Source: Galeopsis tetrahit
Lineage: Eukaryota; Streptophyta; Magnoliopsida; Lamiales; Lamiaceae
Assembly: GCA_963675135.1 (NCBI GenBank)
Contig: OY776131.1
Coordinates: forward strand, 26,899,881-26,963,880
DNA: 64,000 nucleotides
Direction of reading: 5' to 3'
The translations under genes and the position numbers were made by a program. A model generated the notes under the pieces. The model did no database searches and was not told the origin of the DNA. It saw only the letters and a program-made list of their open reading frames with translations. Shown here piece after piece: positions 24,411 through 35,807 of the stretch; position 1 is the stretch's first letter, and each line of letters begins with the position of its first letter.

Positions 24411-26981
24411 GGGGGGTGTATTGGTTGTGGATTCTGTAGAATTTTTTTGAACTTTCAAAGTTTGAGGGTATTCAATTCGAATTTTAAAAAGTCTTTAAAA
24501 ATTCTGAGGTATTCAATACGGATTTTAAAAAGTTTTTAAAAATCTTTAGGTACTCAACAGTCTATCGATTTTTATACTCTATGGATTTTGTTGGATTCTT
24601 CTCCAAAAATATAAATAAATTGCACTATCCAAAATCTCTTCTAAAAACAAGAGATTTCAACGGATTTTCTCAGAAAACTCTGAAGACTAAAGATCAGAAG
24701 TAGGAATGACAATATTGACCCGACCCGTGGGTATCCACCCCACCCGCGAACTTTGGGTCAGGTCAGATTCGCCCTGTATTGAGTATGAGTCGGGTTTAGG
24801 TCTTATGCCCGACCCGCGGGTATCCGCCCTGAATTAATATATAAACTTTATATATATATATATATATTATTGGTAAAATACTTTATATATATATATACTA
24901 GTGTAGTACTCGCGTACTACGCGGGATAAAAAAAAACACTTTATTTAAATGATTAATTCAAATTAATTATAGTAATTTTTTTAATTGATTTATATGTATA
25001 ATAACAATAACGTATTATCAACATTAATTATAACTTATTTAAAATAATAATTCAAAAAAAAAAATTAAGAAGGTAATTAATAAAAAATTAACATTCGGAG
25101 TAATTTGTGATATTTAGATTAATTAAATTAATTTGAGTAATGTACTTTTAAATAATATTTTATTAAAATACTCTTCAACTTTCTTTAATTTTTTATGAAC
25201 TTATCAATATACATATTTTAGTTTTCTCATCCATTATCATACGTTGATAAATTGGATTTTAGAAAATTTTCATAATAAATTTAGGGTTATAGGAATTGTA
25301 AATCTCAACAATCATAAAAATTCAATAGGACAACTAATGTCTTTTCTTCTCCATGTTGATAATTCGATACCCTTGATTTCATTAGTCAGTAAAACTTTTG
25401 ACATCTGAGTTGTAAAAAAAATGTGGAAGCTACGAATAATAACAATTAAACCAGGAAAAAGAAAGTTATTGTTAGTAAAGAAATGTAAAGCTACAAATAA
25501 AACTGAAAAGAAAAATAAGATTTTGGAATTTATGTACTTATAAAAAATTATATATTGAATTACTAAAAAAAATCATCACATACCAACATTATAAAACAGA
25601 AAAAGATGTTTGAATGTAGAGAGGAACAGGAAATCATAACAGGAATATTAAGAATGAACAAGTTCTTATCCAAAATTAAAATTAAAGTGGTAACAAAAAA
25701 AATATAAAATAAAAATACAAAATAATAGGAATGCAGAATTTCAAAAAAAAAAAGTCAAAAAGCATTTAAATAAAAATCCGCAAAAAAAAAAAAAAAAAAA
25801 ATACAGAAAAAAATGGACTCATATAAATTCAGAATTACAAAATAAAAAGATTAGAGAAAATATAGAGAAAAACTGTGAAAAAATTAAAAAGGTAATTAAT
25901 AAAAATATTAACATTTGGAGTAATATGTGATATTTTGATTAATTAAATTAATATGAGCAATATACTTTTAAATAATCTTTTATTAAAATACTCTCCAACT
26001 TTCTTTAATTTTTTATGAACTTATTACAATGCACATATTTTAGTTTTCTCATACATTATCATTTGTTGATCGATTGAACTATATAAAATTTTCATAATAA
26101 ATTTAGGGTCATAGAAATTGCAAAAAATCTCAACAATCACAAAAATTCAATAAGACAACTAATGTTTTTCTTCTTGTTGTTGATAATTAGATACCCTCTT
26201 ATAATTGTCAGTAAAACTTTACTTTTTCCATCTAAAATCGTAAAAAAAAAAATCATATATTGAATTACTAAAAAATAAAATCACAAATAATGTACATACC
26301 AACATTATAAAACATAAACCCTATAGCTAGAAGAGCAAAATATTAATAAATACGTTAGATTTAACACAATTTATATCGAGAAATTGCGTAATAAAAAAAA
26401 ATATAAATTAAAAGAGAACCAAACTCAAAGTTATCAAAAAAAAAAAATCATCCCCTAGCATCACCTCTAATACTGAAACCAAAACATATTAATACATACG
26501 TCAGATTTCAGTCCAATTTATATCTAGTTGAAGAGGCTGAATGAATGTAGAGAGGAACTGAGAGAGAATATATAGCAAAAAAAGCATAGAAGAAAAAAAA
26601 GGGCGGATCATAAAATAGGAAGTCGGCAACAGAGAAAATAGAGATGAGCAAAACAGACAAAGAAGAGACAGAATAAAAGTGAGGAATATTAAGAATGAAC
26701 GGATTCTTATCTAAAATTAAAACGGTTACAAAAAAAATAAATATAAAAATACAAAATAATAGGAATGCAGAATTTAAAAAAAAAAAACTGTCAAAAACAT
26801 TTAAATAAAAATCTGCAAAAGAAAAAAAAAACTATAAAAAAACCGACTCACAGAAATGCAGAATTTCAAAATAAAAAGAGGAGAGAAAGATAAAAAAAAA
26901 CTGTGAAATATACATTGTAAAGATATTATTGGTAAAATAAATTTTATATATATATTTTTTTTATTGGTAAAATATTTTATA
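24411..26981. mobile_element. Left part of Tourist/PIF-Harbinger MITE, split by a Helitron
   Basis: Begins GGGGGGTGTATTGG after a TTA, as in the complete unit B copy (36377-37156). The MITE sequence occupies 24411-24897 and 26924-26981, with a 2.0-kb Helitron between. The right half of the MITE is absent: after 26981 the sequence switches to a Helitron and then to unit B's left flank. Confidence 0.8.
24898..26923 (-). mobile_element. Non-autonomous Helitron (2026 bp), minus strand
   Basis: Starts with the reverse of a Helitron 3' end (CTAGTGTAGTACTCGCGTACTACGCGGG) after an A and ends TTGTAAAGA before a T. It is a near-identical inverted copy of 17151-19288. Unit B lacks it: the matching place near 36820-36835 reads through the TA repeat into TTATTGGTAAAATAAAT. 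Confidence 0.85.
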
Positions 26982-27269
26982 TCTTCCTTATATACTAATT
27001 CTGAATCTCTCAAGGCTGACGTGACGTGGTTTCATTTTCTAAATCTCTAATTTTTTTGTAATTTTGATTTTTTTTAAATAATTTTCTTTTTTCTCTTTTT
27101 TTCTCTCTCTTTTTCAACTGTCATTTTTTAAATTATTTTTTCTTTCTTATCCATTCTCTCTTTCACTCTTCCACGGTTTAAATTTTTTATTATAATTTTA
27201 TTTAATAATTATATTAAAATTTATTAAATAATACTTATTTTACCCGCGAAATTGCGGGTCTTGCACTAG
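26982..27269 (+). mobile_element. Short Helitron at the tandem-duplication junction
   Basis: Starts TCTTCCTTATATAC after A26981 and ends CCCGCGAAATTGCGGG-TCTTGCACTAG before T27270. Its left flank is the interior of the Tourist MITE. Its right flank (AGCAGTTACATCAAACGAAGG...) is the sequence that follows the 20166-20458 Helitron. The two flanks belong to different ancestral places, so this copy marks the join of the tandem units. Confidence 0.85.
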
Positions 27270-28326
27270 TAAAAAAAAAGCAGTTACATCAAACGAAGGA
27301 AATTGCAGGATTTCAAATTAAAGAAATTTAGGGTAAGCCACGTAGGAAAGAGAAATTCCTATGTGTACTAGTGTAAGACCCGCGAATTTCGCGGGATTGA
27401 AAAAAAAAAAATTATTACTGGTGTAAGACCTGCGAATTTCGCGGGATTGAAAAAATATATTATTATTTAATAAGATTTTATATAATTAATGTATTTGATA
27501 ATACGTGCATGAGGTATGCAGATATAACTTGTATTTTAAAATGCTTATAAAATTATAAAAAATAAACATAAGAAATTTAGAACACGACATAGAAAATTAA
27601 AGTCACTTGAAATGAAGAATAAAACAATGAAATTGAAATTAATATAATTACATGAAGTATGAAGTGATAAATATTATTGAGTATACAATATTATTTTTTG
27701 TTAGGAGAACAATTATATATAAATGTATACTACTTTGTAGGCCTAATTAAAATGAGTGCTAGTTGATTGAAAATACAATTGCACAACTTTTACTTTTAAT
27801 AATTAAGAAATTGTAAATAAAAATAATTGTGAAAACCGAAAAACTTTATAAAAAAAAAAAGAACAAAATGAATATAAAATAGATTTTAAAATTTACATAA
27901 CAAAAAATTATCAACATTTGTTGAGAGAACATAAACAAACCTCATTTATAATTATAAGTGATGTATAAATATATGTTAATTAGGCATATCAATATCTATA
28001 ATATAAAAAATAGAGCCTTCAAATCTTAAAAATACATTTCTAAACTAAACAGTTTTTAAAAAATATATAAATATATATTTAACATGACTACTTCTTCCAA
28101 TCCACTCTTGTCAATCTTGGCCTGGATAAATTGGTTTTTGTTGTAGACGTTTTGAATGAATGGTGTTATCCTCATCTTTTCAATCTTGACCTGAATAAAT
28201 TGGTTTTTGTCAATCTTAACCTGGATAAACATATATTTAACACTGACTATCAGAAACAGATGTGAATTTATGTACAATTTCATAATTAGTTTCACATATC
28301 GAAATATATTAAAAGTAATGTGATAT

Positions 28327-29041
28327 TCAAAATTTAAAGAAAAAATGACCTCTCCATGTTATCGATGAACTATGTTGAACATGGGTTGCAGTAACACTTT
28401 CATCATCAACCGGCAAGTCCTTTAAAAAAAAAAACACAATATAATCATTTGTAAAATATGTAGGATTATATAAGAGTAATGAACAATAGGATAATGTGGT
28501 TGTACCTTTGATGAAGAACTTTTGCATTGAAAGTGTGTTATCAAATTACTGTCATCCGATAACTTGACCACTGTATAGTTATTCCAGTTACTCTTCAAGT
28601 CTTCTTTAGAGATGTGAATTCTGAAAATAAATTTTCGATGAACCAAATGTTCAAATTGGATCGGTAAAGTGTCTGTAAAAATTTTGTAGGGGTGTTTTGT
28701 ACCTTATAAAAGTGTGTTGGGCTTTTCAACTCCGAAATTATACAAATGGTACCTAAGTCCTTCCTTAATAACGTTCTGATAGCTTGTATTTTTGTTCCCT
28801 AAATAAATAGAAAATAAACGTCACATCAAATGGAGAATAAAAAAAATGAAATGGAAATTAAGAGTAAACGGAAGAAATTTAGAGTAGAAATGCTCACCTT
28901 TTCATCAATGACTACCAATTCAAAGTAATTTTGTTTACCGTCATTTGAAAATACAGTCCATCATCGCACAACTTTTACTTTTAATCTCCACGTTTCCTTG
29001 TCTGGAGAAATATCTTCTATGAGGGAGAATTATGATGACAT
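28327..29041 (-). pseudogene. RPA70-like single-strand DNA-binding protein gene in Helitron, copy 1
   Basis: Four exons can be read on the minus strand: 29041-28898 (motifs DISPDKETWRLKVKVV and YFELVVIDEK), 28798-28703 (GTKIQAIRTLLRKDLG), 28672-28506 (LPIQFEHLVHRKFIFRIHIS, YTVVKL) and 28419-28327. Introns follow GT-AG. The motif order (ETWR.KVKVV, VIDEKG.KI.A, then the KF.FRI...YTVVKL OB-fold segment) is that of plant replication protein A 70-kDa subunit-like proteins, which some Helitrons carry. In frame with the ATG there is a TAA at codon 4 and a TGA after KVKVVR, so this copy is broken. It is also short compared with full RPA70. Confidence 0.8.
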
Positions 29042-29419
29042 TTATACAGTATAAGAAATCAAATAGAGAAATCAATTAATCAAAGGAATTGTTGAATGAT
29101 GAATTTGGTTCTGGACGGATAAAATGATAGAAATAATTAAGCAGAGAGAACTGTAAATAAAAATAACGGTTGGAAAAAAAAGGGAGAAGGAGGAGAGAAA
29201 ACAAAAAAAGTTGGATAAATTGGTTTTTGTGGTAGACGTTTTGAATGAATGGTGTTATCCTCGTCTTTTCAATCTTGACCTGGATAAATTGGTTTTTGTC
29301 AATCTTAACCTGGATAAACATATATTAAACATTGACTATCAGAAAGAAACAGATGTGAAGGTAGGTACAATTTCATAATTAGTTTCACATATCGAAATAT
29401 ATTAAAAGTAATGTGATAT

Positions 29420-30155
29420 TCAAAATTTAAAGAAAAAATGACCTCTCGATGTTATCGATGAACTATGTTGAACATGGGTTGCAGTAACACTTTCATCATC
29501 AACCGGCATGTCCTTTAAAAAAAACACAATATAATTATTTGTAAAATATGTAGGATTATATAAGAGTAATGAGCAATAGGATAATGTGGTTGTACCTTTG
29601 ATGAAGAACTTTTGCATTGAAAGTGTGTTATCAAATTACTGTCATCCGCGATAACTTGACCACTGTATAGTTATTCCAGTTACTCTTCAAGTCTTCTTCA
29701 GAGATGTGAATTCTGAAAATAAATTTTCGATGAACCAAATGTTCAAATTGGATCGGTAAAGTGCCTGTAATCCTTCATGTATGGTTAGGAGACGAAAGAA
29801 AATTTTGTAGGGGTTTTTTGTACAGGGTGTTGGGCTTTTCAACTCCGAAATTATACAAATTGTACATAAGTCCTTCCTTAATAACGTTCTGATAGCTTGT
29901 ATTTTTGTTCCCTAAATAAATAGAAAATAAACGTCACATCAAATGGAGAATAAAAAAAATGAAATGGAAATTAAGAGTAAACGGAAGAAATTTAGAGTAG
30001 AAATGCTCACCTTTTCATCATTGACTACCAATTCAAAGTAATTTTGTTTACCGTCATTTGAAAATACAGTCCAACATCGACACAACTTTTACTTTTATTC
30101 TCCACGTTTCCTTGTCGGGAGAAATATCTTCTATGAGGGAGAATTGTGATGACAT
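29420..30155 (-). pseudogene. RPA70-like gene in Helitron, copy 2
   Basis: Tandem duplicate of copy 1 with the same exon plan. The start region MSSQFSLIEDISPDKETW is intact here, unlike in copy 1. A one-base gain just after KVKVV shifts the frame before the VIDEK segment. Last-exon residues (PVDDESVTATHVQHSSS) are nearly identical in both copies. Each copy is broken at a different place, so both were probably functional, or the sequence was under little constraint, at the time of duplication. Confidence 0.78.
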
Positions 30156-30280
30156 TTATACAGTATAAGAAATAAAATAGAGAAATCAATTAATCAAAGG
30201 AATTGTTGAATGATGAATTTGGTTCTGGACGGATAAAATGATAGAAATAATTAAGCACAGAGAACTGTAAATAAAAATAA

Positions 30281-31888
30281 GGGGAAATTATTGTTAAAGT
30301 CATTTCACTAAGAGATTTATCTAATAGGGCATAGGTTTTTTTTTTTTTTTAATCTATTAGAGTCAAAATGGCACCTAATAAGACATTGTTGCCCTTTATC
30401 AATTTAAATAATTCGAAATTAATAAATATTAATAATTTGAAATTAATAATTTTGAATTAATGCAGTTTCTAATTATATGCACCTTCCAATTATTAAAAAA
30501 TTCCTAAAATTAAGCAATTCGAATTAATTGTTAATTATTCAAACAAATAAAGTTAAAAAATCTGCAGACATCGTCGGAGAGATTTCAAGGAAAGAAAATC
30601 CATTGTTTCCGGCAAAAAGTTCATTCAAGAAAATCAACACTGTGAGAAAAGGAAAGAAAACCCATTGTTTGAATATGCATATATATATGAAGATAGATTA
30701 TGAAGTTTAATATGCACTGAAAACGGGGGTACATGCATTTTATATATGTGCCTATGTGAAATGCACTATACGATATGCATATATACATGCATACGGTAAT
30801 GTGCATATCTATAGTTACAGGGAAATATACACATCAAAACATTTACAAAAGCTACATAAAAAAGGACGATCAGCAAACCATACCCGGAATCCATCATCAG
30901 AATGAGTTCATTTCAAGAATGTAATTCCTGCTTTTCAGCAATCTTTCAACCGCCTCTGCATACACTCCTCCTTCCTTCCCAAAGGCCTCCGCCGCCAGCC
31001 CCTCGTCTTGACGGTGGTCCTCCGTCTCACGCCGCCCTCCTACCGGCCTCACCACCACCAACGTTGCTCCTTCCATCACCATCCCTGAAGACAGCTCTAA
31101 TTTCCATCAGGTTGTAAATTTGGGGGAATATCGAAATCGGGAATTAGGGTTCCATCAGGTTGAACAGAACCGAATTTCCATGTAGGTGAAGGAGTAGAAA
31201 TTGAAATTCCCTCTCTTCTCCCTACCAAAACCCCGCGTTTCAACTTCTCCGCCATTAATTCAACTCTTTCTCTCTCTAAAATTATTGGTACTGTACTGCA
31301 ACCATTATTCTTTCAGTAAAAACACGCTGCGAATGAATCAATGAAGGAAAATTATGCAGCAGCAGCTCACGAACCAACTTCTTTAATTCTCTCTCTCTCT
31401 CATGGCGCACTTTATCACAGTATTCGTCGGAAAAGGGGATGAGAGAGAAATCGAGTTATGGCGTGGGATTAATCCTTAATTATGACTCTTAATCACTCGG
31501 GAAAACTAAATTAATCGCTAATGGAGATGAATTAAATGGTAATCACGCACTTTATCACAGTTTACCACATCCTTATCGTAAACAACAACGCTGAGAACGC
31601 CGGTCTCAGCCCAGAAACCGATGATGGAGATGAATTAAATGGTAATCGCATTTTCTGGAAGATTTTAAGAAGGTCAAGATTTTTTTTAATATGCGCTATA
31701 ATTGGGGAATTGATGTTTGAATTTAAATTTCAAATTAAGGTGTAAAATCTATTAATTAAGAGGTTATGTTAATATAAAGGGCAAATACGGTTTTTTGACA
31801 CAAAAATGACCTTATTAGGAAATTTTAAAAGTTGTATGTTTTAGTTGTTTAATAGTCTATAAAAGTGACCTTATTAGGTAATATTCTC
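30281..31888. mobile_element. Pack-MULE-like insertion with GC-rich captured sequence
   Basis: Flanked by a 9-bp direct repeat TAAAAATAA at 30272-30280 and 31889-31897, the Mutator-type duplication length. The ends are weakly inverted (left GGGGAAATTATTGTTAAAGTCA; right, reversed, GAGAATATTACCTAATAAGGTCA). It interrupts the second RPA repeat unit. The 30900-31300 core is much more GC-rich than its surroundings and looks like the 5' part of a host gene; a minus-strand ORF at 30897-31082 (MVMEGATLVVVRPVGGRR...) could be its first exon. I do not recognise the parent gene. CGCACTTTATCACAGT and GATGGAGATGAATTAAATGGTAAT each occur twice near 31400-31640. Confidence 0.75.
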
Positions 31889-32864
31889 TAAAAATAACGG
31901 TTGGAAAAAAAGGGAGAAGGAGGAGAGAAAACAAAAAAAGAGAAAAGATGGAGAGAGGGAACTGAAATAATTATTTAAAAAAATATATAAAAGAAAACCG
32001 TAAAGAATAGAGGAGAATTTTTTTTTAAAAGAAAACTGTGTATAAAAGAAAACTGTAAAAAGAAAACCGTAAAGAATAGAGGATAATTTTTTTTTTTTTT
32101 AAAGAAAACTGTGGAGATTGGAGAACAATAGAGGAAAGATGGAGAGGAGGTATCTGAAATAATTATTTTAAAAAAATATATGAAAGAAAATTGTATAAAA
32201 CTGTATAAAGAAAACAATTATTTAAAAAAATAATTTAAGAAAACTGTAAGAAAAAGAGGGAGAGAGTGTATAAAATAAGAAATTTGAAAATTTGAAAGTA
32301 AGAGAGAAATATAAGAAAAAAAATAAAAAATGTAGAATTTATATGTAAAAGAAAATAATTAATGAGAGAGAAAAAGGGAAAAAAACTGGATAAAATAATT
32401 TAAAAAACTGTAAAAGAAAACTGTAGGAGACCGACAAAAAAGGGAGAGAGCGGGAAAAAAATTGTAAAATCTAAGAAAAATAGAAACGTAGAAAGAAAGA
32501 AAAGTGAGATGGCACGTAAGACATGGAGGATTCAAAAATAGTAATTAAGGGTAGATTATTGTAAAGATTTTGAGACGGTTAAACTTATCCGAAATAAAAA
32601 ATCTGAATTCCCTCCTAACACATTCTGGGCAATTTGTTTTGTTTGACCAATTATAGACAACTTTAAAACGGTAAAAAACGGTCTCTAATTCAAAATTAAA
32701 AATTTTAGTTTCCACTTTGACTCACTTTGGCCGGATAAATGGGTTTTAACTGAAACCGTCTCTAATCAATGATATAAATTTCGGATTAGACATGGTCAAA
32801 ATATCGTCTCTAATTAAATTTGAGACATATTTTCCATCTCTAAATGACATTTTTTTATACCGAG

Positions 32865-33841
32865 TGTAAACACAAATTTCATGAGTTAAATATAAAAACT
32901 CGAAAATGCAAAACAATTTCATTTCTTTCGGAATAAAATCGAGTATTTGTGGGTTACAATCTCTAATTTCTCCTCTAATTCTCTCTTCTTGACTTTACTT
33001 GAACTTTTGGGGTTGGATTCGCAGCCAAATCCTCTTCGATCTTGAATTTGAGACTTTGTAACGTTAATCCAAGGGCTTGACGCCGTATTTTGGATTAAAC
33101 GTTGATTTTAGGGACTTTTTGAGATGAACGTCGTTGAAGATCGTTCTTGAACTTGAGACATTGTAACATTAATCCAAGGGCTTGACGCCGTATTTTGGAT
33201 TAAACGTCGATTTTGTGACTTTTCGAGACTTATTCGGGGCTTATCGGGACTTATTGGGACATTTTCGGGGCTTATCGGGACTTATTGGGACTTATCTGGG
33301 GCTTATCAGGACTTATTAGGACTTTTCCGGGACGAACGCCGTTGAAGATCCACGAAGCACCTCTTCCTTGAAGAAACGCCGAATTGAGGGGCTTAACACC
33401 TTAATCTCCACCCGAACGCTGATTCTCGTCGCTTTGCACGAAGGAGCTTCAACTGTTGAAGAACACTCTAAAATCTCCCCAGAGAATTTTAGAGCATTGA
33501 ATGCTTCTGACTTCTTGATGATGAAAATAATGAAATGAAGCCTCTACTTATAGGTGTAGAACCTAGAGTTTTTTTTGGGCTAAATTTGATGGGATGGAGA
33601 TATTTGTGCTAAGTAGTTAAGACTTAGTCAAATCTTATCTACAACTTGGTGTAGGGCTGAATTATTTGATGAGCTCAGAGTATTTGGGCCCGATTTGATT
33701 TACTAGAATTTAGAGGCCCGTCTTAACTTATTGAACTTTAGAGGCCCGAATTGAACTTAATTTAATTTACTGGGCTTTGGAGGCCCATCTTGATTTATTG
33801 GGCTTTGGAGGCCCAAATTAATTGAATTTTGCTTGTCTACA
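32865..33841 (-). repeat. 3' LTR of gag-only element, unit B
   Basis: Same sequence as 20902-21875, with TGTA...TACA termini. Confidence 0.87.
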
Positions 33842-34163
33842 AATTGCCCCCTCGCATTTCGTTCACGAGAACGTTTGTCTTTGATGTGGACGAATTTCGA
33901 ATTACTTTCAAATGATTTCTCACATGCAGGTCAGGAGTGATTATTCTTTAACTACTGTAAACAAAGTAGGGATTTAATTATTTAAACACTTAAAATGCCT
34001 TTAGTGGAGTAAGTTAACAGTTTAACCACATGTATTTACCTTTGGTGGTTGTCATACACAGTTTAGACTCGTGCGGACCAGGAGTAATAAGCAGTTTAGA
34101 CTCGTGCATCATGGAACAACAAACAGTTTAGGCTCGTGCGCTTATGGAGCATACTTGTTTTCT

Positions 34164-35507
34164 TTACGCGTAGTAGCGTTTCAAAAACTTTCCATTTATA
34201 GGACCAATGTTCACGCCATCTTCAGAAATCAATTTGTAGGCGCCATTTGTGTAAACTTCCTTCATTTGATTGTCTTCACATATAGTGATGTGGTTCGTTG
34301 TTGTTTCACTTTCTTCTAGCAAGATCTTCCCCTCTTTGGCTAGCTGCATAATTTTCTCTTTAAGTATAAAACAGTCTTGGATTGGATGTCCTACCAATCG
34401 ATGGTACTTGCAATATTTGGGGTCATCCGTTCGCCCAGCCTCGTTGGGTCGTTTCATTTCTGGCAGTTCGATGAGATCAATCTTGATCAAGTCATCCAAA
34501 ATTTCGGGGATGTCAGAGTTTAGGAATGGATATTGCTTTTGTTGCAACTCCTTCAAACTTGTTTTCCTTTGCCCCCACTCTTGAGATGGCGGCCCTTCAA
34601 ATCCACTTGTAGACATGCTCAACTCCATGCCATGAGCCTTAGTAGCCAAATCCTCGAATGATCTCGGTCGAATTGCTTGAAGGATATATCGAAGACTCCA
34701 CTGCATTATGTGGATGCACATCTCGATTGCTGAAATTTCAGTCAATCTATCCTTACAATTTAAACTTAGATTCCTCCATCGATTTATGTAATCGATCACC
34801 GACTCTTCCTTTGATTGACGAGTGTTCGTCAATTCAAGCATGCTAACCGTTCTTCGAGTGTTGTAAAATCGGTTGACAAATTCCTGCTCCATTTGCTCCC
34901 AACTATCTATCGAACTAGCCTCCAAATCGATGTACCAATCGAATGCATTTCCCTTTAGAGAGTGTACAAATTGTTTCACCAAATGATCTCTGTAAGTGCC
35001 GACATTGTTGCAAGTCTCCACGAAGTGAGCAATATGCTGCTTTGGATTACTCTTGCCATCGAACTGCTCCAACTTTGGAGGTTGATAACCAGCTGACATT
35101 TTCAAACTGCCAATCCTCTTCGTGTAAGGTTTGATGTAGGTGAATGAAGACTTAGGACTTTCCTCGAACTTATATTTGATCGCCCCGAGTATAATTTCTT
35201 TTAGCCGGTCAACGGGCACCAAACCATCAGGAGAAACTTGTAACTCCTTTAGAGCTGAGCCAATTTCCATCTGTTGACGTTCACCGCAAATCTCCACATC
35301 ATGCCCCTCGACTCGCTTTTCTTTTGCTCGACTTGACTCCCCTTTGTCTGCATTGCTCATCAGTTTAGCAATCTGAGCATCCTGTTCTTGGACATGTTTC
35401 GTGAGTCCTTCTATAGCTCTAGTCAAACTTGTCAATTACTCGTCAACAGTCGTGGTATTTGTCACCATTGTTGAAGATGCACTTGAATCTAATGATGAGC
35501 TTGCCAT
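34164..35507 (-). pseudogene. Retrotransposon gag polyprotein, unit B
   Basis: Same gag as at 22198-23541, differing by only a few residues. Three changes noted by eye are D/G in ERQQMEI(D/G)S, T/A just after, and D/G in KRI(D/G)SLKM. It shares the early TAA (near 35438-35440), so the nonsense codon predates the duplication. The 423-codon frame downstream is still fully open in both copies, with the QFDGKSNPKQHIAHF core and the C-terminal CKYH...GHPIQDC motif. Confidence 0.9.
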
Positions 35508-35807
35508 GGAGTGAGTGGGAGAATATGTTGCACTGTTTTCCTCGTTCACTTTGTTGGGTGGTGGACCCTCTGCAGTAGCCTTCTCTGAAGCAGCGGTCCA
35601 GCGGATGACTTGGAGCTACTTGACATACTTCTCGTGATTACGTTCACGTCTTCAAAGTCGACGCCAGTTGATCCGGATGCAACGCGTATTTTGATATTAA
35701 TCTTGATTGGCGCCATCATTGTAGCTCTCATTATCTTGAACTTGTGAGGTATCAACATCGAAGAGTAGAGAGGAGAGGTAGAGATGGTCCCATCGGGCGT
35801 GCCAAAT

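Larger units (their letters stand above)
27368..32555 (-). mobile_element. 5.2-kb Helitron carrying two RPA70-like gene copies
   Basis: Minus-strand element. The 3' end at 27368 is CTAGTGTAAGACCCGCGAA, a CCCGCGAATTTCGCGGG hairpin plus CTAG, preceded by an A. The 5' end at 32555 reads TCTACCC on the minus strand, with a T outside. A second, slightly mutated hairpin terminus lies about 50 bp inside (27416-27450). Unit A has no insertion at the equivalent position (20592/20593), although the last dozen flank bases differ between units. There is no RepHel ORF. The interior includes a tandem duplication of about 1.08 kb (about 28128-29210 and 29213-30280) and a nested 1.6-kb MULE-type insert. Confidence 0.8.

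Noticed and set aside
24898..24925. CTAG-hairpin motifs as bacterial-style transcription terminators
   Set aside because: The GC hairpin followed by CTAG and T, with 5' TC and an A|T target, is the Helitron end signature in a plant genome.
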